26,629 nucleotides of DNA from contig JBBTQM010000036.1 of NCBI GenBank assembly GCA_038065675.1, forward strand, positions 1 to 26,629, written 5' to 3'. The translations under genes were made by a program, and so were the position numbers. The stretch comes from JAUYLU01 sp038065675 (GTDB lineage Bacteria > Patescibacteriota > Minisyncoccia > Phycocordibacterales > VMEP01). Below the pieces are notes generated by a model. The model ran no database searches. It saw nothing but the letters and a program-made list of their open reading frames with translations, and was not told the DNA's origin. Positions within the stretch are counted from its first letter, which is position 1. Each line of letters starts with the position of its first letter. Of this stretch, positions 1-6,354 are shown piece by piece.

Positions 1-3
1 ACG

Positions 4-52
4 TACCCCTTCAAACGAGGTATGCCGGATTGAAGGGGTGGTTGAAGGGGTA
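4..52. repeat. Short inverted and direct repeat at the window edge
   Basis: The 11-mer TACCCCTTCAA (4-14) has its exact reverse complement at 42-52, and a near-copy of that arm lies at 30-39, so the left arm can pair with either right copy. The right copies form a tandem direct repeat of about 12 nt. No gene can be assigned to positions 1-100. Any role, such as a terminator or binding site for a gene beyond the edge, is speculation. Confidence 0.5.
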
Positions 53-100
53 AACATCAGCAATTTCTGGTAAAATATGTTCGAGCAGAGACACGAATAC

Positions 101-139
101 ACACAAAAAACAAGAAGCCCGATGCGATTAGTATCGGGC
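101..139 (-). terminator. Intrinsic terminator of the infB-rbfA transcript
   Basis: On the minus strand a 7-bp stem GCCCGAT/ATCGGGC (133-139 with 117-123) closes a 9-nt loop and is followed by a T-rich run, TTCTTGTTTTTTG. It lies directly after the folded RNA at 152-300 and is the natural end of the DUF4446-infB-rbfA unit. Confidence 0.75.
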
Positions 140-151
140 GACTTTGTTTTT

Positions 152-300
152 GTAGGGGCAAAGAGGACTTGAACGGCGGAGGCGGGCACCCGTTTATAAA
201 CGGGTCGCCGAGCCGCGTCCAGCAGTACTTATGAGCTTGGAGCACAGAGTGCGAACAAGCGAGTTAGTAACTGCGGGACAAGTCCCTTACTCCCGCCCAC
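152..300 (-). ncRNA. Candidate structured RNA after rbfA, family unknown
   Basis: Ten bases after the rbfA stop, the minus strand can fold into a closed three-way junction. The ends pair (GTGGG with CCTAC, then GGACTTG with CAAGTCC). Arm one is CAG(T)TACT...AGTACTG capped by GCTTG/CAAGC and GCAC/GTGC. Arm two is CGGC-GGCG...CGCC-GCCG capped by the perfect hairpin ACCCGTTT/AAACGGGT. A terminator follows at once. Part of the 3' side (GTTCAAGTCC) looks like a tRNA T-loop, but the T stem does not pair and no 7-bp acceptor/anticodon arrangement fits. It could be a stable RNA processed from the operon transcript or an elaborate 3' UTR. No known family was recognised. Confidence 0.4.
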
Positions 301-309
301 ATTATTTTT

Positions 310-669
310 TTACAACTCGTCAATTTTGCGGCGAGTTTTTTCGCCTTTGTCTATTTCAAAAGTAAAAAAGGGGATAATGCGCATTTTCATTTTTGATTTT
401 ACGTAATCGCGGAATTCACCGCTTTTACGCCGCGCGAAAAGAATAGCTTGCTCTTCGCGCGATTCCGGCAGGACGGTGATAAAAAGAGTCGCGCGTTTTA
501 AGTCTTTTGAAGCATCGGCACGGGTAACGGTAATGAGAGATGTCTTATTGGACTCTATTTCAAGAAAATCAGCGGCCAAGCGGCGCAATCTTTCGTTCAC
601 TTTTTCTTGCCTTTCGGAAGGCGTTTTCACGGGAAAATTTTCTTCCATCCCATTAGAAATCGGTTCCAT
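310..669 (-). CDS. rbfA: Ribosome-binding factor A
   Basis: RbfA is a small KH-like protein that binds the 30S subunit late in assembly and helps 16S rRNA 5'-end processing. The 119-residue product has the family's usual length. It shows the expected order: an N-terminal helix with KVNERLRRLAADFL, the strand ITVTRADASKDLKRATLFITV (about 46-66), and the C-terminal strand MRIIPFFTFEIDKG. The gene lies 15 nt downstream of infB on the same strand, the classic infB-rbfA pairing. There is no Shine-Dalgarno before the ATG (leader ctaaaaataaac). Continued translation from infB, or an SD-independent mode, is therefore likely. Confidence 0.93.
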   Translation of the reverse strand: MEPISNGMEENFPVKTPSERQEKVNERLRRLAADFLEIESNKTSLITVTRADASKDLKRATLFITVLPESREEQAILFARRKSGEFRDYVKSKMKMRIIPFFTFEIDKGEKTRRKIDEL

Positions 670-684
670 GTTTATTTTTAGTTT

Positions 685-2205
685 TTATTTCTCAACAACG
701 CGGAACGCTTCTAGCGCGTCTCCTTCCGCCACGTCCATTTTGGAATCTATCATCATTCCGAACTCGTTTCCTTCCGCGACCTCTTTCGCTTTTATTTTTT
801 GCTGTTGCAATTCAATTATTTTTCCGCGACCGATTTCAAAATTGCGGCGTAAAATTTTTACCGTGGCGTTAAGGGGGATTATCCCTTCCGTTACTTTTCC
901 TCCTATCACCTGTTTGTCTTTATCTTTACTGAAACAGCGGATTATTTTTGCCTTGCCGGTGGTTTCCTCTATTTTCACTTTTGGCTTGCGCCGCGTTGAT
1001 TCTTCCAAAAGCCATTCGGTCAATTTGTAAATAATGTCAAAAAGCGCGATTGTAACGCCTTCGCGTTCGGCTAAGTCTTTGCCACGCGGCTCCGTTTTTA
1101 CGTTAAAGCCCAAAATTATCGCTCCCGGGACGCCTAGGGCCAGTCTTACGTCGGATTCGCTCACATTGCCGATTCCTTTTTGAGTTACTTTTAGGATTAT
1201 ATTTTCAACGCTTACTTTTTCTATTTCTTTCTCCAGTGCTTCAAGCGTTCCTTGCGTATCGGCCTTAAGAGTCAGGGGAATGGTCGCGGTGATGACTCCT
1301 TCCTCCGGCGTCGCCCTTTCGGGAGAGATTTTTTTCTTTCGTATTTCCGCCGTGAAATTTCCCGCGTATTTTTCCGCTTCTTTTTTATTTTCAAACGACT
1401 TTAATGCCGCTCCGACGCGCGGCATTCCGGAAAGTCCGGCCATGTACGCCGCGCTTCCGGCACCGGCTTCATCAATAGTCTTACCGAGAAAATTTTCCAT
1501 GATGCGCACCGGAGAAACATCTCCGTCAATAACGATAAACGTTCCCTTTTTGAGCGTTCCGTTTTTGACGACAAGGGTTGCCGAAATTCCCCGCTTTTGG
1601 TCCATGTGAGATTCTATGACGATGCCTTCTCCAGCTTTGCCCGGATCGTATGAAAATTCTCCCATCTCCGCGATGAGCGCAATCATGTCTATAAGCTCAG
1701 GAACCCCGGCGCCGGTTTTTGCCGAAACGGGGACATAGGGAACTCCACCCCCGTATCCTTCCAAATAAACTTCTTTTTCAAGAAGATCGTTTTTTGTTTT
1801 CTCAATGTTGGCGGCTGGTTTGTCAATTTTGTTTATGGCGACTATGAAAGGAATTCCGCCCGCGCGAATCGCGTTTAGCGCTTCAATCGTCTGGGCTTTG
1901 ACGCTGTCTTCGGCGGAGACTACGAGAATGGCAATATCGGCCGCGATCACGCCGCGTTCACGCATTCCGGAAAACGCCGCGTGCCCCGGCGTATCCAGGA
2001 AGGTGATTTTCTGGATTTTACCGCCTTCTTTCTTGTGCTCTATTTCGTAAGCGGAGAGATGCTGGGTTATACCGCCGGCTTCGCCTTCTACGACATTGGT
2101 TTTTCTGATGTAATCAAGGAGAGTGGATTTGCCGTGGTCAATATGCCCGGTAACTACGATTACAGGCGGACGGGCGATATTCCCTTGTTTTTTTGTCTCT
2201 TTCAT
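685..2205 (-). CDS. infB: Translation initiation factor IF-2, short form
   Basis: This GTPase places initiator tRNA on the 30S subunit and promotes subunit joining. G1 is GHIDHGKS (20-27), G2 is within GGITQH (about 44-49), G3 is DTPGH (about 71-75), G4 is NKID and G5 is SAK. Two beta-barrel segments and the IF2 C-terminal domain follow. At 506 residues it begins almost directly at the G domain, whereas E. coli IF2 has about 890 residues. The long N-terminal region is absent, as is usual in reduced genomes. The gene lies between the DUF4446 gene (55-nt gap) and rbfA (15-nt gap). No Shine-Dalgarno is seen before the ATG. Confidence 0.96.
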   Translation of the reverse strand: MKETKKQGNIARPPVIVVTGHIDHGKSTLLDYIRKTNVVEGEAGGITQHLSAYEIEHKKEGGKIQKITFLDTPGHAAFSGMRERGVIAADIAILVVSAEDSVKAQTIEALNAIRAGGIPFIVAINKIDKPAANIEKTKNDLLEKEVYLEGYGGGVPYVPVSAKTGAGVPELIDMIALIAEMGEFSYDPGKAGEGIVIESHMDQKRGISATLVVKNGTLKKGTFIVIDGDVSPVRIMENFLGKTIDEAGAGSAAYMAGLSGMPRVGAALKSFENKKEAEKYAGNFTAEIRKKKISPERATPEEGVITATIPLTLKADTQGTLEALEKEIEKVSVENIILKVTQKGIGNVSESDVRLALGVPGAIILGFNVKTEPRGKDLAEREGVTIALFDIIYKLTEWLLEESTRRKPKVKIEETTGKAKIIRCFSKDKDKQVIGGKVTEGIIPLNATVKILRRNFEIGRGKIIELQQQKIKAKEVAEGNEFGMMIDSKMDVAEGDALEAFRVVEK

Positions 2206-2260
2206 ATTTAATCCGACAGTTTGCTATCGGCATCTTGTGGTGAGTCCGTTGAACCATAGA

Positions 2261-2722
2261 CTACCTCCCATTGCTCGTCTTAGCAATCGCTTCTTTTTCT
2301 TCCTCGGTCAGTTCGTATTCGGAAGAACGTTCTTTTACCGGTTTGGCAAAGACGCTAACTCGCTCGCGGGAATAAATTGAAGATAGGACAACCCCGTTGC
2401 CTTCCTCGCTTAAAAACGCCGCGGAGAAACTTTGATTGCTGCCGGATGTTCCCTTGAAAGGATTGAAACGAATCATTCCGACTCCCGAGATGGCGCGGCG
2501 CAAACGCTTTTCCGCGATTTTCAAATAACTTTCAATATCACGGCGGGCGGTTTTAAGCGCCTCAATTTCTTTCATCAGCTCAAGCATGGTGTCTTCAAGC
2601 GTGGCGGCGTTTTTGCCGCGAAGAAGCCGGCGCAGGCGGACTTCCTGGTAAATTGCCGCAGCTACGATAACGAGAACTATAGCGCCTAAAATATAGAGAA
2701 TGGTGTTGGTATCCACAATCAT
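2261..2722 (-). CDS. DUF4446-type membrane-anchored protein
   Basis: The 153-residue protein has an N-terminal membrane helix (about 7-25), then a charged helical stretch (about 40-75). A small domain carries the motifs VGMIRFNPF, SFSAAFLSEEGNGVVLSSIYSRE and VFAKPVKERSSEYELTEEEKEAI. This order matches my recollection of the DUF4446 family, whose function is not known. It heads the infB-rbfA unit. The promoter at 2737-2765 leaves a leader of only about 7 nt and no Shine-Dalgarno. The last few residues (TSNGR) look unlike the family end; see the finding on a possible frameshift in the 2206-2262 stretch. Confidence 0.8.
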   Translation of the reverse strand: MIVDTNTILYILGAIVLVIVAAAIYQEVRLRRLLRGKNAATLEDTMLELMKEIEALKTARRDIESYLKIAEKRLRRAISGVGMIRFNPFKGTSGSNQSFSAAFLSEEGNGVVLSSIYSRERVSVFAKPVKERSSEYELTEEEKEAIAKTSNGR

Positions 2723-2736
2723 GATAATTAACGGAG

Positions 2737-2765
2737 ATTATACAGGATTTGAACGGTCTTACCAA
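2737..2765 (-). promoter_or_regulatory. Promoter of the DUF4446-infB-rbfA unit
   Basis: The minus strand reads TTGGTA (2760-2765), a 17-nt spacer, then a perfect TATAAT (2737-2742). Transcription should start about 7 nt before the ATG at 2722. It is back to back with the nifS promoter, whose -35 begins only 4 nt away. Confidence 0.75.
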
Positions 2766-2769
2766 TTTG

Positions 2770-2798
2770 TTGCCCTTTCTTTTACTGCGTACTAGAAT
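2770..2798 (+). promoter_or_regulatory. Promoter giving a leaderless desulfurase mRNA
   Basis: TTGCCC (2770-2775), a 17-nt spacer and TAGAAT (2793-2798) are followed by only 6 nt before the ATG at 2805. The predicted first transcribed base is therefore the A of the start codon. Confidence 0.75.
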
Positions 2799-2804
2799 CG
2801 CTCT

Positions 2805-4001
2805 ATGTCAAAGAAGAGAATTTATATGGACAATGCCTCCGCTACTCCGGTTGATAAGCGCGTTATGGCGGCGATGGCGCCGTATTTTTCGCGCGATTTC
2901 GGCAACCCTTCCGCCATTCACAAAGAGGGGGTTTCGGCCAAGAAAGTAATCGAAAACGCGCGTAAAGATATAGCCGGAATTTTAAAATCCGGCGCCAACG
3001 AAATAGTTTTCACGAACGGGGCTACCGAATCTTTAAATTTTGCAATCAGGGGAGCGATACTTGCCCGGGGGAAGCACAAAATAAAAAATCCCGAAATAAT
3101 CACCAGCGCGATTGAACATGAGGCGGTTTTGGGCGCCTGCCGGTCTTTCGAAAAATACGGAGTGAAAGTTCATTACATAAAGCCCGAAGAAAACGGAATA
3201 ATCAAAACTGGCGAAATAACAAAATATCTGAATAAAAATACGGTTCTTGTTTCAATAATGTATGCCAACAACGAAATCGGCACGATACAGCCGATAAAAG
3301 AAATAGGCCGAGCCGTAAAGCTCTGGAAAATTTCCCAAACTAAAAACTTAAAACTAAAAACTGATAACTACCCCTTATTTCATACCGATGCGGTTCAGGC
3401 CTCAAATTATTTGAATCTGGACGTGAACAGTCTGGGGGTCCAGCTTTTGACTTTGAATTCGGCTAAAATTTATGGCCCGAAGGGGATTGCCGTTTTATAC
3501 GTAAAAAAAGGAGTGGAATTGGAGCCTATTATTTACGGTGGAGGTCAAGAGCGGGGATTAAGGGCGGGCACGGAGAATGTCCCGCTTATAGCTGGATTGG
3601 CAAAAGCATTTTCCATCGCGCAGGCAATGAAAGACAAGGAATCAAAAAGGCTTATCGGTCTTCGCGATTATTTCATTACTGAATTACTGTCTTTAAGTCC
3701 GCACATATCGTTAAACGGCGATGCTCGCCGCCGGCTACCTAATAATATAAATATCCGCATAGACGGCATAGACAATGAATTTTTTGTCATACAGCTTGAT
3801 GAAAACGGAATTTCTGCTTCTACGCAAAGCGCCTGTATCTCGGCAAGCGGGCAGGGCTCGCATGTTATACTTTCCTTAGGCAAAACCGAAAAAGAAGCCA
3901 AAGAAAGCATTCGTTTTTCGCTTGGCCGCTCAACTACAAAAAAAGAAATTGATTACACGTTAAAAACAATAAACAATTTACTAAAAGCTGAAAACCAGTA
4001 A
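2805..4001 (+). CDS. Cysteine desulfurase (NifS/IscS type)
   Basis: This PLP enzyme takes sulfur from cysteine for Fe-S clusters and tRNA thiolation. Visible landmarks are DNASATPVD near the N-terminus, GNPSAIH, FTNGATESLNFAIRG, HTDAVQ (His193), the PLP lysine in SAKIYGPKG (Lys221), GGGQERGLRAGTENV, and the persulfide cysteine in STQSACIS (Cys344). Length 398 is normal. The residue just before the PLP lysine is Ala, where His is usual (SGHK or SAHK). Residues about 172-190 form a Lys/Asn/Leu-rich insertion encoded by an A/C-rich low-complexity tract. The mRNA is probably leaderless. The SOD gene follows after 15 nt. No iscU-like partner is in the window. Confidence 0.9.
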   Translation: MSKKRIYMDNASATPVDKRVMAAMAPYFSRDFGNPSAIHKEGVSAKKVIENARKDIAGILKSGANEIVFTNGATESLNFAIRGAILARGKHKIKNPEIITSAIEHEAVLGACRSFEKYGVKVHYIKPEENGIIKTGEITKYLNKNTVLVSIMYANNEIGTIQPIKEIGRAVKLWKISQTKNLKLKTDNYPLFHTDAVQASNYLNLDVNSLGVQLLTLNSAKIYGPKGIAVLYVKKGVELEPIIYGGGQERGLRAGTENVPLIAGLAKAFSIAQAMKDKESKRLIGLRDYFITELLSLSPHISLNGDARRRLPNNINIRIDGIDNEFFVIQLDENGISASTQSACISASGQGSHVILSLGKTEKEAKESIRFSLGRSTTKKEIDYTLKTINNLLKAENQ

Positions 4002-4016
4002 CTAAAAACCAAACTT

Positions 4017-4583
4017 ATGTATCAACCAAGAAACTTCGACCATCTTTTGGGTACGCCCGGATTTTCCGACGCGCTTCTTAAAAACCATTTCACCCTTTAT
4101 CAAGGATACGTTGCTAACACCAACAAGTTGCTTGAATTTTTGAGCTCAAAAGAAGCGGGAACGCTCGAGTATGCGGAGCTTCAAAGAAGATTCGGCTGGG
4201 AATGGAACGGTATGCGCTTGCACGAACTTTATTTCGGTAATATGTCCAAAACTCCGACGCAACTCGGCAAAGAATCTGAACTATCAAAAAATATTGAAAA
4301 AGAATGGGGGTCGTTTGGAATGTGGGAGAAAGACTTCAAATCAATGGGAGCTATGCGCGGCATAGGATGGATTGTGCTTTATCAAGATAAGGCGGCAGGA
4401 AGGTTTTTCAACGTATGGGTCAACGAACATGACGCTGGTCATTTAGCTGGCGCAGTCCCGCTTTTAGTCATGGATGTTTTTGAGCACGCCTACATTTCCG
4501 ATTACGGCCTCAAACGCGCCGATTATATTGAGGCATTTATGAAAGCGATTGATTGGGAATCGGCAGAGAAGCGTTGCGGGTAA
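4017..4583 (+). CDS. Superoxide dismutase (Fe/Mn family)
   Basis: It dismutates superoxide to oxygen and peroxide. The metal ligands can be placed as His24 (LLKNHFTLYQGYVANTN), His69 (NGMRLHELYFGN), Asp153 and His157 (LLVMDVFEHAYISDYG). Length 188 is typical. The second ligand helix and the helix after it are divergent, so iron versus manganese cannot be decided. It sits 15 nt behind the cysteine desulfurase, with no clear Shine-Dalgarno (accaaactt before ATG). It probably shares that promoter. A peroxiredoxin gene at 11479 would complete the pathway by removing the peroxide. Confidence 0.88.
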   Translation: MYQPRNFDHLLGTPGFSDALLKNHFTLYQGYVANTNKLLEFLSSKEAGTLEYAELQRRFGWEWNGMRLHELYFGNMSKTPTQLGKESELSKNIEKEWGSFGMWEKDFKSMGAMRGIGWIVLYQDKAAGRFFNVWVNEHDAGHLAGAVPLLVMDVFEHAYISDYGLKRADYIEAFMKAIDWESAEKRCG

Positions 4584-4602
4584 GACCGTGGCGCGCTATC
4601 AT
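4574..4602 (+). promoter_or_regulatory. Promoter of the small Cys protein gene at 4636
   Basis: TTGCGG (4574-4579), a 17-nt spacer and TATCAT (4597-4602). The -35 lies inside the last codons of the SOD gene. The predicted leader of about 28 nt carries GGAGGA. Confidence 0.65.
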
Positions 4603-4635
4603 GCGCCGAGAGAATGATTTTTACGGAGGATTTTC

Positions 4636-4863
4636 ATGCCGTGCCCTTTTTATTCCATCAGTACACCAGTATCAGCGATTGGCGGAAGAAAATGCCCTCT
4701 CAACTTTCCGGTAAGTTCGCGCCCCTCTTCTCCTTGCCACATGGAAGAAGAAGGTGAAAAGGAAAATTGGGATAAGTGCAGCTACAACAATCCCGCGATT
4801 ATCAAGTTTTTTCCGCCGTCTATTTCCGCACTTTTGGAGGAGACGGCCAGAGAGACAGCCTAA
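4636..4863 (+). CDS. Small four-cysteine protein, orphan
   Basis: The 75-residue product has no recognised family. It has four spaced cysteines (Cys3 in MPCPFY, Cys20, Cys34 and Cys48), which could bind a metal, and a short C-terminal helix. The ORF is supported by its own promoter (4574-4602), a strong Shine-Dalgarno GGAGGA (4625-4630) 5 nt before the ATG, and an intrinsic terminator that overlaps its stop codon. It lies between the SOD gene and another small zinc-type protein gene and is a self-contained transcription unit. Function is unknown. Confidence 0.6.
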   Translation: MPCPFYSISTPVSAIGGRKCPLNFPVSSRPSSPCHMEEEGEKENWDKCSYNNPAIIKFFPPSISALLEETARETA

Positions 4864-4884
4864 ACCCGCTTCCGGCGGGTTTTG
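4863..4884 (+). terminator. Terminator overlapping the stop of the gene at 4636
   Basis: AACCCGC (4863-4869), loop TTCCG, GCGGGTT (4875-4881), then TTTTGCTTTG. The first stem base is the last base of the TAA stop codon. Confidence 0.8.
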
Positions 4885-4904
4885 CTTTGCCCTCAAGGAC
4901 GGTT

Positions 4905-4937
4905 CTCAAAATTTTCCAAGGACTCCCCTTGGAAAAA
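4905..4937. repeat. Palindromic repeat CCAAGG-ACTCC-CCTTGG
   Basis: A 10-bp hairpin TTTTCCAAGG/CCTTGGAAAA (4912-4921, 4927-4936) with loop ACTCC, preceded by CTCAAAA. The 18 bases TCCAAGGGGAGTCCTTGG (its reverse complement) recur exactly inside dus at 23665-23682. The flank CTCAAAATTTTCC recurs at 26616-26628. It ends 3 nt before the -35 of the next gene. Confidence 0.75.
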
Positions 4938-4939
4938 TG

Positions 4940-4968
4940 TTGACTTTTTATATTTATATGGCAATACT
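4940..4968 (+). promoter_or_regulatory. Promoter of the zinc-type protein gene at 5006
   Basis: TTGACT (4940-4945), a 17-nt spacer and AATACT (4963-4968). The predicted leader is about 31 nt and contains AAGGAG. Confidence 0.65.
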
Positions 4969-5005
4969 GTGGAAGACGGGAATGTTTCCCGAAGAAGGAG
5001 TGGAC

Positions 5006-5371
5006 ATGGAAAAGACGGAAAACCGCAAGGTCGTGGTGAAGTACTGCGATTTTTGCGGGGATGAATCACAGTATCTCGGAAAATGTGTCCTCTGCAAAAA
5101 GCAGATGTGTTACAAAGACGGTATGAAGGCGCATTCGGCGTTCAGTCTGGAGTTATACAGGTACGAAGACGCGGAGCGTATCGTTGACGGCCATATTTGC
5201 AGGGATTGCTCCACGAAAGTGATCGGCGTTACCGTTCAGGAACTCCTGAACGAGATGATCGGCTCGGCGCCGGCGCGGGCCGAGGAGTATCCCAATCAAA
5301 GAATACAACCCGCTTCGGATATGCCCGAGTTCCCCGGCGACAGAGAAGGCCCCTCCATTCTCGTGCGGTAA
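5006..5371 (+). CDS. Small zinc-finger-like protein, orphan
   Basis: From the ATG at 5006 the product has 121 residues. This start is chosen because AAGGAG (4995-5000) lies 5 nt upstream and a promoter lies 37 nt upstream; a longer in-frame reading from 4754 runs through the previous gene, its terminator and the promoter. The N-terminal half is rich in metal ligands: CDFC (14, 17), CVLC (27, 30), Cys35, His43 and HICRDC (63, 65, 68). This suggests a two-zinc cross-braced or treble-clef fold. The C-terminal 45 residues are Pro/Glu/Arg-rich and probably disordered. No family was recognised. A terminator follows at 5400. Confidence 0.7.
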   Translation: MEKTENRKVVVKYCDFCGDESQYLGKCVLCKKQMCYKDGMKAHSAFSLELYRYEDAERIVDGHICRDCSTKVIGVTVQELLNEMIGSAPARAEEYPNQRIQPASDMPEFPGDREGPSILVR

Positions 5372-5399
5372 TTGGTTTAACCTCCGATTTTGCACTTTG

Positions 5400-5424
5400 A
5401 GGCGAGCGCATGCTCGCCTTTTTT
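5400..5424 (+). terminator. Terminator after the zinc-type protein gene
   Basis: AGGCGAGC (5400-5407), loop GCAT, GCTCGCCT (5412-5419), followed by TTTTTT. A perfect 8-bp stem. Confidence 0.9.
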
Positions 5425-5425
5425 C

Positions 5426-5454
5426 TTGCTCAAATTGAAAATAACATTTATTAT
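5426..5454 (+). promoter_or_regulatory. Promoter of the HtrA-like gene
   Basis: TTGCTC (5426-5431), a 17-nt spacer and TATTAT (5449-5454), with only 8 nt before the ATG at 5463. The leader should be 0-2 nt. Confidence 0.65.
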
Positions 5455-5462
5455 GCAAGGTA

Positions 5463-6287
5463 ATGGAGGATTTAAATAAAAACCAACTTGTGCTCCTCGC
5501 CCTCCTCGTCAGTTTCGTTACTTCGATTGCAACCGGAATCGTTACAGTTTCGCTTATGGAACAAGCGCCGCAGAGCGTTACCCAGACTATCAATAAAGTT
5601 GTTACCCAGACTATAGAAAAGGTTGTTACCGAAAAGGCGCCGGCGGCTGTTATTGAGACCATTCCCGAAGAAGACAAGATTTCTTCCGCCGTTGAAAAAA
5701 ATTCCGGAAGTTTAATCAAAGTTAAATTAACCAAAGGAGGCGAAAAAGTTGGCGCGGGGTTTATCATAACGCAGGGCGGAATAATGGTAAGCGACGTTAA
5801 CCCTTCCGATTTTGCCCCAGAAGCTTCTTATTATGCCATATTCCCGGACGGCGCTGAAAAAGAAATAAAGTTTTTAAAAATGGACGATTCAGGGTTCTCC
5901 CTTTTCTCCGTAATGGAAACACCTGATAAAAAAGTCCAATTTAATCCCGTAATTCTCGGGGACTCAAATTCGCTTAAAGTCGGCCAAACCATACTTTTTC
6001 TCACTTATTCTTCGGAATTGGAAAAAGGAATAATCTCCGGGCTTGTCCGGGACATTACCACCGAAGGCGCGGCTTCCAGCACTCCGGAGAATGCGCCCGC
6101 GGCAGAGAAAAAAACCATAAAACTCATTAAAATAAACACCCCGATTTCTCTAGCGAACTCCGGAAGTCCGATTATAGACTTGGGCGGGAGGGTTATTGGT
6201 ATCGCTATATACAGAAACGGAAACAAGGCGGTAATCCCGGCAAATCTTATTAAGGAAGGCGCCGATAACGCCTCTGCCGCGCGCTAG
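5463..6287 (+). CDS. Membrane-anchored HtrA-like protein lacking the catalytic triad
   Basis: The 274-residue product has an N-terminal membrane helix (about 8-31), a Thr/Val-rich linker (about 38-60), and a trypsin-like domain that lines up with HtrA/DegP. The matching segments are GAGFIITQGGIMVSD, ILGDSNSLKVGQTILFL, GIISGLVRDI, TPISLANSGSPIIDLGGRVIGIAI and AVIPANLI. Only the serine position (NSGSP) is kept. The His site (normally NNHV) reads VSDVN, and the Asp site (normally DxALL) reads GFSLF. It has no PDZ domain. It is therefore probably a non-proteolytic binding protein facing the cell exterior. The gene lies before clpB but has its own near-leaderless promoter. Confidence 0.75.
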   Translation: MEDLNKNQLVLLALLVSFVTSIATGIVTVSLMEQAPQSVTQTINKVVTQTIEKVVTEKAPAAVIETIPEEDKISSAVEKNSGSLIKVKLTKGGEKVGAGFIITQGGIMVSDVNPSDFAPEASYYAIFPDGAEKEIKFLKMDDSGFSLFSVMETPDKKVQFNPVILGDSNSLKVGQTILFLTYSSELEKGIISGLVRDITTEGAASSTPENAPAAEKKTIKLIKINTPISLANSGSPIIDLGGRVIGIAIYRNGNKAVIPANLIKEGADNASAAR

Positions 6288-6301
6288 CGGAATGTAATTT
6301 C

Positions 6302-6346
6302 TTGACATTAAGAGTGATTAGTTGTTATGTATTAAGGTCTTATAAA
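6302..6346 (+). promoter_or_regulatory. clpB promoter region
   Basis: Two readings are possible. TTGACA (6302-6307) plus 17 nt leads to TTATGT (6325-6330). Alternatively TTAGTT (6318-6323) plus 17 nt leads to TATAAA (6341-6346), which would put the transcript start within 1-2 nt of the ATG at 6355. No CIRCE-like inverted repeat (HrcA) is visible. Confidence 0.5.
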
Positions 6347-6354
6347 AAATTGTC

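Noticed and set aside
152..300. tRNA gene on the minus strand
   Set aside because: The GTTCAAGTCC piece looks like a T loop, but the 5' side (CGCCG) cannot pair with CCTCT and no anticodon arm with a 7-nt loop fits.
4754..5005. N-terminal extension of the zinc-type protein gene
   Set aside because: The extended frame crosses the previous gene, its terminator, the palindrome and the promoter. The Shine-Dalgarno supports ATG 5006.
6302..6354. CIRCE or heat-shock operator at clpB
   Set aside because: No 9-bp inverted repeat TTAGCACTC-N9-GAGTGCTAA or similar is present.
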